Source: RGIG4608 sp964534905 (lineage in GTDB: Bacteria; Bacillota; Clostridia; Oscillospirales; CAG-272). From it: DNA of 64,000 nt. The DNA lies in contig CAZHPZ010000002.1 in assembly GCA_964534905.1 (NCBI GenBank), forward strand, positions 1 to 64,000, written 5' to 3'. The notes under the pieces were generated by a model. The model did no database searches. It had not been told where the DNA came from and saw only the letters and a list, made by a program, of their open reading frames with translations. Below, one piece after another: positions 42,699 through 51,008 of the stretch; position 1 is the first letter of the stretch, and the number at the start of each line of letters is the position of its first letter. Made by a program: the position numbers and the translations under genes.

Positions 42699-43451
42699 AT
42701 GAAATTTATATCTTGGAACGTTAACGGCTTCAGAGCGTGTTTAAATAAAGGATTTGCAAATTTTTTTCAAGCGGAGGACGCAGATTTCTTTTCAATACAG
42801 GAATCGAAAATGCAGCCCGGACAAGCCGAATTCAATCCCGAAGGATATTTTCAATATTGGTACAGCGCGGAGAAAAAAGGATACAGCGGAACGGCTGTTT
42901 TTACAAAGCACGAGCCGATTTCCGTCAGATACGGGCTCGGAATTGACGAGCACGATCACGAGGGACGTGCGATAACTCTCGAATATGACAGCTTCTATCT
43001 CTTAAACGTTTATACCCCTAATGCTCAAAGGGAGTTAACACGCCTTGATTACAGAATGACATGGGAGGATGCTCTTCGCAGCTATATGATTGAGCTTGAC
43101 AAGAGCAAGCCCGTTATATATTGCGGAGATCTTAATGTAGCACACAACGAAATAGATCTCAAAAATGCCAAGTCCAACAGAGGAAACGCCGGCTTTACCG
43201 ATGAGGAGCGAGGCAAATTCACCGAGCTTCTCGACAGCGGATTTTGCGACACATTCCGATCGCTCTATCCCGAAAAGGAACAATACTCATGGTGGAGCTA
43301 TATGTTCAGTGCAAGAGCGAAAAATATAGGTTGGAGAATCGATTACTTTGTGGTTTCCGAGCGTATTTTGAAAAATGTTAAGGAAAGCAGAATTTACACC
43401 GATATTATGGGCAGTGACCACTGTCCCGTCGGAATAGAGATAGATATATAA
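42699..43451 (+). CDS. xth: Exodeoxyribonuclease III (AP endonuclease)
   Basis: 250 residues. The endonuclease/exonuclease/phosphatase fold is clear: MKFISWNVNGFRACLNKGF, FFSIQESKMQPGQ (metal Glu), YLLNVYTPNAQR, VIYCGDLNVAHNEIDL (catalytic Asp-Asn), WSYMFSARAKNIGWRIDYF and GSDHCPVGIEI (catalytic Asp-His). It cuts abasic sites and degrades 3' ends in base excision repair. It is short but complete. It is monocistronic, with AAAGGAG before the ATG, and converges on tdk, sharing a hairpin. Confidence 0.94.
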   Translation: MKFISWNVNGFRACLNKGFANFFQAEDADFFSIQESKMQPGQAEFNPEGYFQYWYSAEKKGYSGTAVFTKHEPISVRYGLGIDEHDHEGRAITLEYDSFYLLNVYTPNAQRELTRLDYRMTWEDALRSYMIELDKSKPVIYCGDLNVAHNEIDLKNAKSNRGNAGFTDEERGKFTELLDSGFCDTFRSLYPEKEQYSWWSYMFSARAKNIGWRIDYFVVSERILKNVKESRIYTDIMGSDHCPVGIEIDI

Positions 43452-43487
43452 AAGAAGTCTTCGGTACTTATGTACTGAAGACTTCTT
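43452..43487. terminator. Hairpin between xth and tdk
   Basis: AAGAAGTCTTC and GAAGACTTCTT form an 11-bp stem, extended inside by GTAC/GTAC. The T tract is poor on the + strand and better on the minus strand, so it may mainly terminate tdk. Confidence 0.6.
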
Positions 43488-43492
43488 GCACT

Positions 43493-44065
43493 TTATTTAT
43501 CCTTTGTTGCCTTTTTCCAGCAGGAATGGCACATTGCTACATAGGAATCGTTACCGCCGAGAAGTATCTGACTTCCCTCTGTGATAACTCTTCCCTCTTC
43601 GTTAATTCTCGCGTTGACTACCGCCTTTTTACCGCATGAGCAAATCGTCTTTATCTCACTTATGGAATCGGCAATCTCAAAAAGCCTATGACTTCCCTCA
43701 AATGTATGAGTTAAGAAATCTGTTCGAAGTCCGAAGCAAAGCACGGGAATATCAAGCTCATCTACTATCCGACGCAGACCGTTTATCTGCGATGCGGTAA
43801 AGAATTGGCACTCATCGGCAATTATCACGTGACAGCTTCGATGATTTTTAAATTCCTCGAAAATATCGGTATCGGGTGTAATTATATATGCCCTTTGCTC
43901 AAGTCCTATACGAGAGCGTATTATTTCCGCTCCGTCTCGGGTATCAACGGACGGCTTTATAAGCCACACCTTCATTCCGCGCTCCTCGTAATTAAACTTT
44001 GTTATAAGAGCATTTGCTGTCTTGGAGGAGCCCATAGCACCGTATTTAAAATATAATTTAGCCAT
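43493..44065 (-). CDS. tdk: Thymidine kinase
   Basis: 190 residues, type II thymidine kinase. Walker A FKYGAMGSSKTANAL, Walker B HVIIADECQFFT with the catalytic Glu, the GLRTDFLTHTF segment, and a zinc-binding domain with Cys pairs CSCGKKA and CHSCWKK. The lasso loop is NEEGRVITEGSQILLGGNDSYVAMC. It salvages thymidine to dTMP. The ATG at 44065 is two bases past the stop of pepT and has AAGGAG inside pepT; a TTG two codons upstream is less likely. Confidence 0.94.
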   Translation of the reverse strand: MAKLYFKYGAMGSSKTANALITKFNYEERGMKVWLIKPSVDTRDGAEIIRSRIGLEQRAYIITPDTDIFEEFKNHRSCHVIIADECQFFTASQINGLRRIVDELDIPVLCFGLRTDFLTHTFEGSHRLFEIADSISEIKTICSCGKKAVVNARINEEGRVITEGSQILLGGNDSYVAMCHSCWKKATKDK

Positions 44066-44067
44066 TA

Positions 44068-45297
44068 TCAAACTCTCCTTGCGTCCTTGGCATTAAGAAT
44101 AATTCTTTCCACTATATCGACAACTCTCTCAAGAGATTGAACGGATATATACTCAAAGCGTGAGTGGAAATTCTCACCGCCCGTACAAATATTCGGGCAA
44201 GGAAGTCCCATAAACGAAAGTCTTGCTCCGTCAGTGCCTCCTCTGATAGGAATTATTACAGGCTTAACTCCGACCTGCTCCATAGCTACAGACGCACGCT
44301 CTACCGTATAGAAATGCTTATCTATGATCTCCTTCATATTGAAATAAGAATCCTTAACGGCCGCTGTGCAGGAGCCGCTTCCGTACTTTTCGTTTATCTT
44401 ATTCGCAACATCGATTATCAATGCCTTTTTAGCATTGAATTTTTCCATATCGTGATCTCTGATTATATAATTTAATGTCGCACTCTCACATTCTCCGCTC
44501 ATTTCGATGAGATGGAAAAATCCCTCATATCCATCTGTGCGTGCGGGAATTTCGTCCTCGGGAAGCATAGAATTGAAATCCATAGCCATAAGAAGTGCGT
44601 TTTTCATTTTATTCTTTGCGGATCCGGGATGTATCGAAACGCCGTGAAATTCTATTTTTGCAGCTGCCGCATTGAAGTTTTCATATTCTATCTCTCCAAG
44701 TGCGCCGCCGTCCACGGTATAAGCATAATCGGCACCGAATTTCGCAACGTCAAAGTGATCTGCGCCTCTGCCTATTTCCTCGTCGGGAGTAAAGCAAATT
44801 CTGATTTTTCCGTGCTCCGCTCCGCTCTTTATAATTCTCTCAACGGCACTGACGATTGCACAAACACCCGCCTTATCGTCCGCTCCGAGAAGTGTGGTAC
44901 CGTCTGTAACTATCAAATCATTACCGACATAATTATTAAGCGAGGGGTACTCCTCCTTTGTAAGGTATATGCCCTTTTCGCTGTTAAGACAGATATCGTT
45001 ACCGTCATAGTGAGTTATTTTTGCGTTGATCGGATAATCGGGACACGCGTCGCTTGTGTCCACGTGTGCAACAAGTCCGAGCGTTATCTCGCTGTCATCG
45101 GTATTTGCGGGAAGTGTTGCGTAAAGATATCCTTTATCGTCAAGCTCAACCTCCTCAAATCCTATCGCACAAAGCTCGTCCGCAATAGCTCTGCTGAGAA
45201 CGAGCTGCTTCGCGCTACTCGGTACTGTATCACTAAGCTCATCGGACATAGTCGGATAAGAAACATATCTTAAAAATCTTTCTGTTATTTTATTCAT
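44068..45297 (-). CDS. pepT: Peptidase T (tripeptidase)
   Basis: 409 residues, normal length for PepT. M20 metallopeptidase motifs: TLGLVAHVDTSDACPDY (first zinc His and Asp), TTLLGADDKAGVCAI (bridging Asp), FTPDEEIGRGADHFD (catalytic and zinc Glu) and YTVDGG; PIRGGTDGARLSFMGLPCPNICTGGENFHSRFEY holds the substrate and last zinc residues. It removes the N-terminal residue from tripeptides. The ATG at 45297 has GGAGG about 12 bases upstream, a long spacing. It is followed within two bases by tdk. Confidence 0.95.
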   Translation of the reverse strand: MNKITERFLRYVSYPTMSDELSDTVPSSAKQLVLSRAIADELCAIGFEEVELDDKGYLYATLPANTDDSEITLGLVAHVDTSDACPDYPINAKITHYDGNDICLNSEKGIYLTKEEYPSLNNYVGNDLIVTDGTTLLGADDKAGVCAIVSAVERIIKSGAEHGKIRICFTPDEEIGRGADHFDVAKFGADYAYTVDGGALGEIEYENFNAAAAKIEFHGVSIHPGSAKNKMKNALLMAMDFNSMLPEDEIPARTDGYEGFFHLIEMSGECESATLNYIIRDHDMEKFNAKKALIIDVANKINEKYGSGSCTAAVKDSYFNMKEIIDKHFYTVERASVAMEQVGVKPVIIPIRGGTDGARLSFMGLPCPNICTGGENFHSRFEYISVQSLERVVDIVERIILNAKDARRV

Positions 45298-45392
45298 AAG
45301 CCTATATAACCTCCAAAACAATTTTCTTATTTAGTATATCATATATTTTTCATCTCGGCAAGAGCAAAATTAAATAAATTAGCGGTATTTAC

Positions 45393-45421
45393 TTTACAAA
45401 AAATAATCTATGTGATATAAT
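45393..45421 (+). promoter_or_regulatory. Promoter of the acyltransferase/DUF6320/flavin reductase operon
   Basis: TTTACA at 45393-45398 and TATAAT at 45416-45421 with a 17-bp spacer and a TGA extension. The ATG is about 36 bases further. Confidence 0.7.
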
Positions 45422-45456
45422 TAATTCTACAAATAATCATTAAAGGAACAAAAATA

Positions 45457-46752
45457 ATGAAAGGCTATAAAGGCTTCAGCTGGTTCAAGTTAGACAACGC
45501 CGCAAAGATATATCCGGCATCGCACAACAGATATTGGAGCAATCTTTTCAGAATGTCCGCCACTCTCGATGAGAATGTGGATCTCGCTGTACTTGACGAG
45601 GCTGTTAAAAATACTATACCTCGATTTCCGAGCATTGCCGCAAGGCTTTCGGAGGGTGTTTTTTGGTACTATTTGCGCCCCGTTGACACACCTCCGCCGA
45701 TCATTGCCGATTACAGCTATCCCTTAGCTCATATGAGCAAAAAAGAAATGAAAAGCTGTGCTTTCCGTGTCATTGTTTATAAAAACAGAATCGCACTCGA
45801 AATTTTTCACGCACTGACAGACGGAACCGGCGGACTGATTTTTCTGAAATCATTGGTAGCGGAATATCTCGAATTAAAGCATAATATCGAAATCCCATGC
45901 GAATACGGTATACTTTCACGCAAGGAGCATCCGAAGCACTACGAAACCGAGGATTCATATCTGAAAAATTCGGCACCGATAAAGGAAACGAGAAAGGACA
46001 GTGATGCGTGGAGAATCGACGGAACTCCCGAGGAGGACGCATTCTTAAACATCACTAATTTTCAGATGTCCTCGGAGCTCATTCATATTATGGCTCGTGA
46101 GCAAGGCGTTTCGGTTAATACATTTTTATGTGCCGTACTGATGAGAGCAATCCTCAGGCTTGAGGTCGATACGGTTTCAAATCCCAAGAAATACAAGCCA
46201 GTAAAGGTGCTTATTCCCATAAATCTCAGACCTATATTCAACAGCAAGACCTTACGTAATTTTGCATTGTATACCATTCCCGAAATAGATCCGCGACTCG
46301 GAGATTACAGCATCGAAGAAATATGTAATCTCGTTCATCACAGGGTCGGAATGTACGCAACGCAAAAGAATATGGCAAAAATGATAGAAACCAATGTTGC
46401 CGATGAGCGTTTGCTGATATTAAGGATAGTCCCCCTCGCCCTCAAAAACATCGTTATGAAGGCGGTATTCAACACAGTCGGCGAAAAGAAATCCTGTCTG
46501 AGCTTTTCAAATCTCGGCGTGGTAAAGCTTCCGGAAAATATGGAGGAGCATATCGAAAGAATTGATTTTATATTGGGACCTCAGGCAAGAGCACCCTACA
46601 ACTGCTCCGCCTATACTTACAGAAATATACTAAACGTTACCTTTTCACGTGACATAAAGGAGCCGAAGCTTGAAAAATACTTTTTCGCCGAACTTCAGTC
46701 TCTCGGAATAGAGGTCACGGTGCAATCCAATCAAAGAGACAGGAGGTCATAA
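45457..46752 (+). CDS. Condensation-domain-like acyltransferase (alcohol acetyltransferase type)
   Basis: 431 residues with the CoA-dependent acyltransferase fold shared by PapA5, wax synthases and NRPS condensation domains. The catalytic motif HALTDG (HxxxDG, near residue 128) is intact in ALEIFHALTDGTGGLIFLKS, and a conserved N-terminal stretch WSNLFRMSATLDENVDL follows the pattern of the family; CLSFSNLGVVKLP is the DFGWG-like region. It should join an acyl group from CoA to a hydroxyl or amine. It is operonic with a DUF6320 membrane protein and a flavin reductase. The acceptor is unknown. Confidence 0.8.
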   Translation: MKGYKGFSWFKLDNAAKIYPASHNRYWSNLFRMSATLDENVDLAVLDEAVKNTIPRFPSIAARLSEGVFWYYLRPVDTPPPIIADYSYPLAHMSKKEMKSCAFRVIVYKNRIALEIFHALTDGTGGLIFLKSLVAEYLELKHNIEIPCEYGILSRKEHPKHYETEDSYLKNSAPIKETRKDSDAWRIDGTPEEDAFLNITNFQMSSELIHIMAREQGVSVNTFLCAVLMRAILRLEVDTVSNPKKYKPVKVLIPINLRPIFNSKTLRNFALYTIPEIDPRLGDYSIEEICNLVHHRVGMYATQKNMAKMIETNVADERLLILRIVPLALKNIVMKAVFNTVGEKKSCLSFSNLGVVKLPENMEEHIERIDFILGPQARAPYNCSAYTYRNILNVTFSRDIKEPKLEKYFFAELQSLGIEVTVQSNQRDRRS

Positions 46753-46753
46753 T

Positions 46754-47449
46754 ATGTATTGTGCTAATTGCGGCGTAAAGCTTGCAGACACGGAAAAAAG
46801 ATGTCCGCTTTGCGGAACAGAGGCATATCACCCGAGCATTGAACGAGCAGAGGTCGATCCCCTATTTCCGAATAATTATATGCCGAAGAAGGAGGTCAGC
46901 AAGACCGCCGTTGAGATATCGGTGCTCACCTTATTTTTAATAGCGTTTTCGGTGCCGTTATACATAGATTATATCATCACTTCAAGTATTACGTGGTCGG
47001 CATACGTTGCCCTGTCCGTTCTTCTCACCTATCTTGTAGCGGTGCTTCCTACATGGTTCAAGCGTCCGACGCCTGCAGTATTCGTACCCGTTGATTTTCT
47101 GGGCATTGCGTTCTTGCTGCATTACATAAATTACGCAACTAACGGAGACTGGTTCTTAAGCTTTGCTTTTCCCGTGGTTCTCTACCTCGGAACACTTGTA
47201 ACAACCTGCTCGGTGCTTATGTTTTATCTCAAAAAGGGATATCTTTATGTTATCGGCGCTTTCTTTATAGCACTCGGAGTTTTCATAAACATAATAGAGC
47301 TTTTCCTCTCGATAACCTTTACACCCATTCGCTTTATAGGTTGGTCTATGTGTGCGACAATTCCTCTTGCCCTTTTCGGTCTTGCAATTATTATTATTGC
47401 CATAAATAAAAACGCGCGAGAAATTCTCGCACGAAAGCTTCATTTTTAA
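46754..47449 (+). CDS. DUF6320 zinc-ribbon membrane protein
   Basis: 231 residues. The N terminus has a zinc ribbon, YCANCGVKL-x8-CPLCGTE (C3, C6, C17, C20), then about 45 linker residues and six membrane helices spread over 55-220, ending in basic residues. This matches DUF6320, a family I have seen paired with condensation-like acyltransferases. It begins one base past the stop of the acyltransferase with GGAGGT upstream, so it is translationally coupled to it. Function unknown; possibly it brings the acyltransferase to the membrane or moves its lipid product. Confidence 0.75.
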   Translation: MYCANCGVKLADTEKRCPLCGTEAYHPSIERAEVDPLFPNNYMPKKEVSKTAVEISVLTLFLIAFSVPLYIDYIITSSITWSAYVALSVLLTYLVAVLPTWFKRPTPAVFVPVDFLGIAFLLHYINYATNGDWFLSFAFPVVLYLGTLVTTCSVLMFYLKKGYLYVIGAFFIALGVFINIIELFLSITFTPIRFIGWSMCATIPLALFGLAIIIIAINKNAREILARKLHF

Positions 47450-47466
47450 TTCTTAAGGAGAAAAAT

Positions 47467-48021
47467 ATGAGAAAAAATTTCGGTTCCAAAACTTGGGCTT
47501 ATCCTATGCCCGTATTTATCATCGGCACATACGACGAAAGCGGTATGCCAAATGCTATGAATGCAGCTTGGGGCGGTATATATGATACCAATCAAATTAT
47601 GATCTGTCTTGCTCACGAGCACAAAACAACCGATAATATTAAAAGAAGAGGTGCGTTTACCGTTAGCTTTGCTACTGCAGAAACCGTAATTTCCTGCGAT
47701 TACGTAGGTCTTGTATCGGCAAATGATGTCCCCGACAAATTTGCAAAAAGCGGATTTCATGCAACAAAAAGCGATATTGTTGACGCTCCGATAATTGACG
47801 AGCTTCCTATGACTCTCGAATGCAAGCTCATAAAATTCAATGAAGACGGAATATGCATAGGCGAGATAGTCAACGTATCCGCAGACGAAAAACTACTCAC
47901 GGAGAGTGGCAAGATCGACGTCAAAAAGCTTGATCCGATCACATACGACAGCTGCTCTCATTCATATATAAGACTTGGTGAAAAAGTGGGACAGGCGTTC
48001 TGCGACGGAAAGAAAATATAG
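47467..48021 (+). CDS. Flavin reductase-like FMN-binding protein
   Basis: 184 residues. The split-barrel flavin-binding domain is visible: YPMPVFIIGTYDESGMPNAMNAAWGGI, CLAHEHKTTDNIKRRGAFTVSFAT (FMN phosphate site) and YVGLVSANDVPDKFAKSGF. Such proteins transfer electrons from NAD(P)H to FMN for partner enzymes or act as FMN proteins themselves. It starts 17 bases after the DUF6320 gene, with AAGGAG upstream, so it probably belongs to the same transcript, and it is followed by a strong terminator. Confidence 0.88.
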   Translation: MRKNFGSKTWAYPMPVFIIGTYDESGMPNAMNAAWGGIYDTNQIMICLAHEHKTTDNIKRRGAFTVSFATAETVISCDYVGLVSANDVPDKFAKSGFHATKSDIVDAPIIDELPMTLECKLIKFNEDGICIGEIVNVSADEKLLTESGKIDVKKLDPITYDSCSHSYIRLGEKVGQAFCDGKKI

Positions 48022-48024
48022 TAC

Positions 48025-48057
48025 AAAATATGCTGTTGCTAAGCAACAGCATATTTT
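48025..48057. terminator. Terminator of the flavin reductase operon
   Basis: AAAATATGCTGTTGCT and its reverse complement form a perfect stem of 15-16 bp with a minimal loop, followed by TTTTTT. The convergent Cys-rich gene ends beside it. Confidence 0.85.
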
Positions 48058-48894
48058 TTATTGACAGCCGCAGGGCTTATCGCTTCGTTTCATTTGTTGA
48101 GGAGTAGGGCTGCTCCCTATTCCGAATTCCTGTGTCGGGAAAGCCATGCATTTGAAAATATCACACGGATTTTCTTCGGAATGCGACATACATTCCTTAT
48201 CGGGGACACTGTATTCGGACGCTTGGATGAGATACTGTGCCGGACGCACTATACGAACTACCGAAAATACGCCTATGGAAATCACGAGATTTCTGTTGCC
48301 CGAATCGGTAAGTTCTCCGTTAACGGTTCTTACTACGCCCTCGGGGATATCCGAGCAGCAGCAACAGCAATGGCATACGTTTTCATATTTTCTCTCAACT
48401 ATTTTTGCATTTAATATTATAGGGTCAACCACCTCTACCACGGCGGTAGGCATATTGCCCTCACTACACGAAGGCTCGACGGGCGTATCGCAAAAGCTGC
48501 CAACTCCGTTACTCTTAAAAACATTGAGATTACTCTCGCCGCCGAAAAGGATAACATTCTTGTCAACAACCGCAACTCCGTCAAACTCCTGCGACCTGCC
48601 CTGTCCCATACAAGCCTCAAAGGTGACCTTGATGTAAAGTCTGATATTTACGCCGTAAAATCCCTTATTGAACGCTATGGGATCCACCGTGATATTGCTC
48701 CACGCAATGCAGGAGCTCTTTACTCTTATATTTCCCGTTCTTTCTATGATTTCATTACCGAAGCAGGTCAAAAACACCTGCACGTTTTCATAGCAATCCC
48801 TATCTCTGCACGAATCCAAAACTCGATTTGCCTCAATGCATACCGTTTCACGCGTGCCGCCCGTGCCCGAACAAGTAAATCTATTATCCGGCAT
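48058..48894 (-). CDS. Cys-rich protein downstream of sigG, unrecognised
   Basis: 278 residues, no signal peptide. Cys residues are abundant throughout (about 19), including a run CHCCCCCSD near 185 and CGC at the C terminus, which suggests metal binding or disulphide cross-linking. The central part is beta-rich and contains GRSQEFDGVAVVDKNVILFGGESNLNVF. I cannot assign a family. It starts 83 bases after sigG in the same direction, and its Cys-rich, cytosolic, signal-less character fits a protein packed into the spore coat, crust or exosporium; this is inference from context. The ATG at 48894 has GGAGGG seven bases upstream; an earlier ATG overlaps it. Confidence 0.65.
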   Translation of the reverse strand: MPDNRFTCSGTGGTRETVCIEANRVLDSCRDRDCYENVQVFLTCFGNEIIERTGNIRVKSSCIAWSNITVDPIAFNKGFYGVNIRLYIKVTFEACMGQGRSQEFDGVAVVDKNVILFGGESNLNVFKSNGVGSFCDTPVEPSCSEGNMPTAVVEVVDPIILNAKIVERKYENVCHCCCCCSDIPEGVVRTVNGELTDSGNRNLVISIGVFSVVRIVRPAQYLIQASEYSVPDKECMSHSEENPCDIFKCMAFPTQEFGIGSSPTPQQMKRSDKPCGCQ

Positions 48895-48977
48895 ATCCTT
48901 ACCCTCCAAAAAAATTATAAGGAAGAAAATTCTTTCTTCCCTATCATATTATGCAAAATACGATGATTTGACAACAC

Positions 48978-49751
48978 CTAAAACTGTTTTCTCATTCTTT
49001 GAAGCGCACCCTTTTCAAGACGGGATACCTGCGCCTGCGATATTCCGATTTTTTGTGCTATCTCGGTTTGCGTTTTGTTTTTGAAAAATCGCATATCTAT
49101 TATCGAACGCTCCCTGTCGCTGAGCACTCTCATTGCCTCCGACAATGCTATTCTTTCAAGCCAAAGCTCATCTGCCGGCTCTGCGTCGCTCAATTGATCT
49201 ATAACATATATGGAGTCACCGTTATCCGTATATACAGGCTCATAAAGGGATATCGGGGCGGCTATCGCCTCCATGGCACGGCTGACGTTTTTCTTGCTCT
49301 CACCGAGCTTTACCGCTATCTGATCTACGCTCGGCTCGTTCTCATTATCTCTCATCAGCTCCTCACGTGCGCTTAAAGCATGATATGCAAGATCACGTGT
49401 GGATCGGCTTATTCTAATTGAATTGTTATCCCGAAGATACCGTCTTATCTCACCTATTATCATCGGAACCGCATATGTTGAAAACTTAACGTCCAAATCG
49501 GTATTAAAATTATCAACCGCTTTAATGAGTCCGACACACCCAACCTGAAAAAGGTCATCAAGGCACTCGGCTCTTCCCGTGAACCTTTGAATCACGCTCA
49601 AAACAAGCCGTAAATTACCGTATATCAGCTCCTCGCGCGCATGCGCATCTCCGCACTTTGTTCTCGCCAACAATTCTTTCTTTTTTTCGTCGGACAGCAC
49701 CCTAAGCTCCGACGTATTGACTCCGCATATCTCAACCTTACCGTAATACAT
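48978..49751 (-). CDS. sigG: Sporulation sigma factor SigG
   Basis: 257 residues, normal length. The N terminus KVEICGVNTSELRVL is the SigG signature. Region 2 has GNLRLVLSVIQRF, DLFQVGCVGLIKAVDNF and FSTYAVPMIIGEIRRYLRDNN; region 3 follows SRSTRDLAYHAL; region 4 has RERSIIDMRFFKNKTQTEIAQKIGISQAQVSRLEK. It directs late gene expression in the forespore. The ATG at 49751 follows GGAGGTG; the longer in-frame start lacks a site. spoIIGA and sigE, which sit beside sigG in many Clostridia, are absent here. Confidence 0.96.
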   Translation of the reverse strand: MYYGKVEICGVNTSELRVLSDEKKKELLARTKCGDAHAREELIYGNLRLVLSVIQRFTGRAECLDDLFQVGCVGLIKAVDNFNTDLDVKFSTYAVPMIIGEIRRYLRDNNSIRISRSTRDLAYHALSAREELMRDNENEPSVDQIAVKLGESKKNVSRAMEAIAAPISLYEPVYTDNGDSIYVIDQLSDAEPADELWLERIALSEAMRVLSDRERSIIDMRFFKNKTQTEIAQKIGISQAQVSRLEKGALQRMRKQF

Positions 49752-49861
49752 AACACCTCCAAAAAGCAGAAGCTTATGCAAAAAGTATTGCCTGAGCCCA
49801 AACAGTGTTATTCACGCAAATCCGAGTAAAATATTCCAATTTAAAGTTTCATTTACGTATA

Positions 49862-49894
49862 AAAAAGAGTACCGTTATTTACGGTACTCTTTTT
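49862..49894. terminator. Terminator of the E2-like acyltransferase gene
   Basis: AAAAAGAGTACCGT and its reverse complement form a 14-bp stem with a five-base loop; T runs flank both sides. Confidence 0.85.
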
Positions 49895-49906
49895 AGCTAT
49901 ATGTAC

Positions 49907-50791
49907 TTATTCGATATCCTCAACTACGCTTTCCGGAGGATTTTCAAGCACGTGCGGATTTTCAAAAATCTTCTTCATCATTTTAAACGAGGATGCGTAA
50001 TAATACCCGTCACAGATACGCTCGTCGGTAGTAACCTTCATTTCGATATATCTGTATTTTTGAACGCTTCCGTCATCGTCCATCTTAACTCCGTGCTGCT
50101 TAGCTCCGTAAGCAACAAATACGGGAAGATTTCCAAAGTCGTAAATATGGTGATAGATAGGTCTTATTCCAAGCGAGCCCATAGATGTAATTATCATTGA
50201 GCCGTGGAACGGCGAAAGATCCGTAATGAACTTAGGCAATATGCCATAGTAATCAAGCTTTTTAATAAACCAGATGAAAAATCTCATAAGGAATCTCGGA
50301 ATATAATTAAGAACCTTTGCAAACTTATCAACACTGTTTGCGGTGTCCTCTCCCTTATTCTCCTCTATAACCTTATTAAATTTCTCGTAAACGTCATATA
50401 CGGTATCGGTAGGCTCAAACTCAACCTTGATGCAAGCTTCCTCGGCATCAAGAGCCATCTTCTTTTTGATGGTCATAAGAACCTCGATATTGTTTCTCGC
50501 ATATATTGTCTGTCCGCTGACGAATCTGTTGATTGCCGGTCTCTGCGAAACAACTCTTACATATGCGGCGATAATAACATGAAGAAGTGTGAAATTCTTT
50601 CTTCCGTCTCTTATCTGCTCTCGGCAGAACTTCTCCGCCTCCGTGATATCAAGCTTTTCAGTAAAGAAGTTTTGCGAATCGCTTCTTCTGGGCATGATAA
50701 ACGGGGTAATCCTCAAAATAGGATCTATACTTCTGAGCTTTCTACCGTCTCTGCGGTCGCCGAGGCGACGCTTAATTTTCTTTTCAGACAT
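49907..50791 (-). CDS. Stand-alone E2/CAT-fold protein lacking the catalytic His
   Basis: 294 residues resembling the catalytic domain of 2-oxoacid dehydrogenase E2 and chloramphenicol acetyltransferase: NFTLLHVIIAAYVRVVSQRPAINRFV, MTIKKKM and FHGSMIITSMGSLGI. The end motif that should read DHRxxDG is DERICDGYYYAS, with Glu where the catalytic His should be (near residue 264). No lipoyl or peripheral-subunit domain is present, so it is not a normal E2. It may be a catalytically altered acyltransferase or a scaffold. The start is the ATG at 50791 with TTGGAG upstream. Confidence 0.8.
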   Translation of the reverse strand: MSEKKIKRRLGDRRDGRKLRSIDPILRITPFIMPRRSDSQNFFTEKLDITEAEKFCREQIRDGRKNFTLLHVIIAAYVRVVSQRPAINRFVSGQTIYARNNIEVLMTIKKKMALDAEEACIKVEFEPTDTVYDVYEKFNKVIEENKGEDTANSVDKFAKVLNYIPRFLMRFFIWFIKKLDYYGILPKFITDLSPFHGSMIITSMGSLGIRPIYHHIYDFGNLPVFVAYGAKQHGVKMDDDGSVQKYRYIEMKVTTDERICDGYYYASSFKMMKKIFENPHVLENPPESVVEDIE

Positions 50792-51008
50792 TTTATTCTC
50801 CAATCTTTTGGGCTGATACACAGCCGAGGGTCCAAAATCAATATTCTGTTTTATGAATATTTATACTGCCACAGTCTTAGAACTTAACGGGTTTTTAGAT
50901 TATATCATACTTTTTCTGTTTTGTCAAATGTTTTTTATTGGAAGCGATTTTTTGACATAAATTCATATTTTCTGCATAAAATTTCAAATTTTATCGTAAA
51001 GATTAATT

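Noticed and set aside
44512..45273. Open frame of 253 codons on the + strand opposite pepT
   Set aside because: Antisense to conserved M20 peptidase motifs, no start signals, composition typical of a shadow frame.
48146..48637. + strand frame of 163 codons opposite the Cys-rich gene
   Set aside because: No start signal and antisense to a gene with a good ribosome binding site; although the Cys-rich gene is unrecognised, its direction matches sigG.
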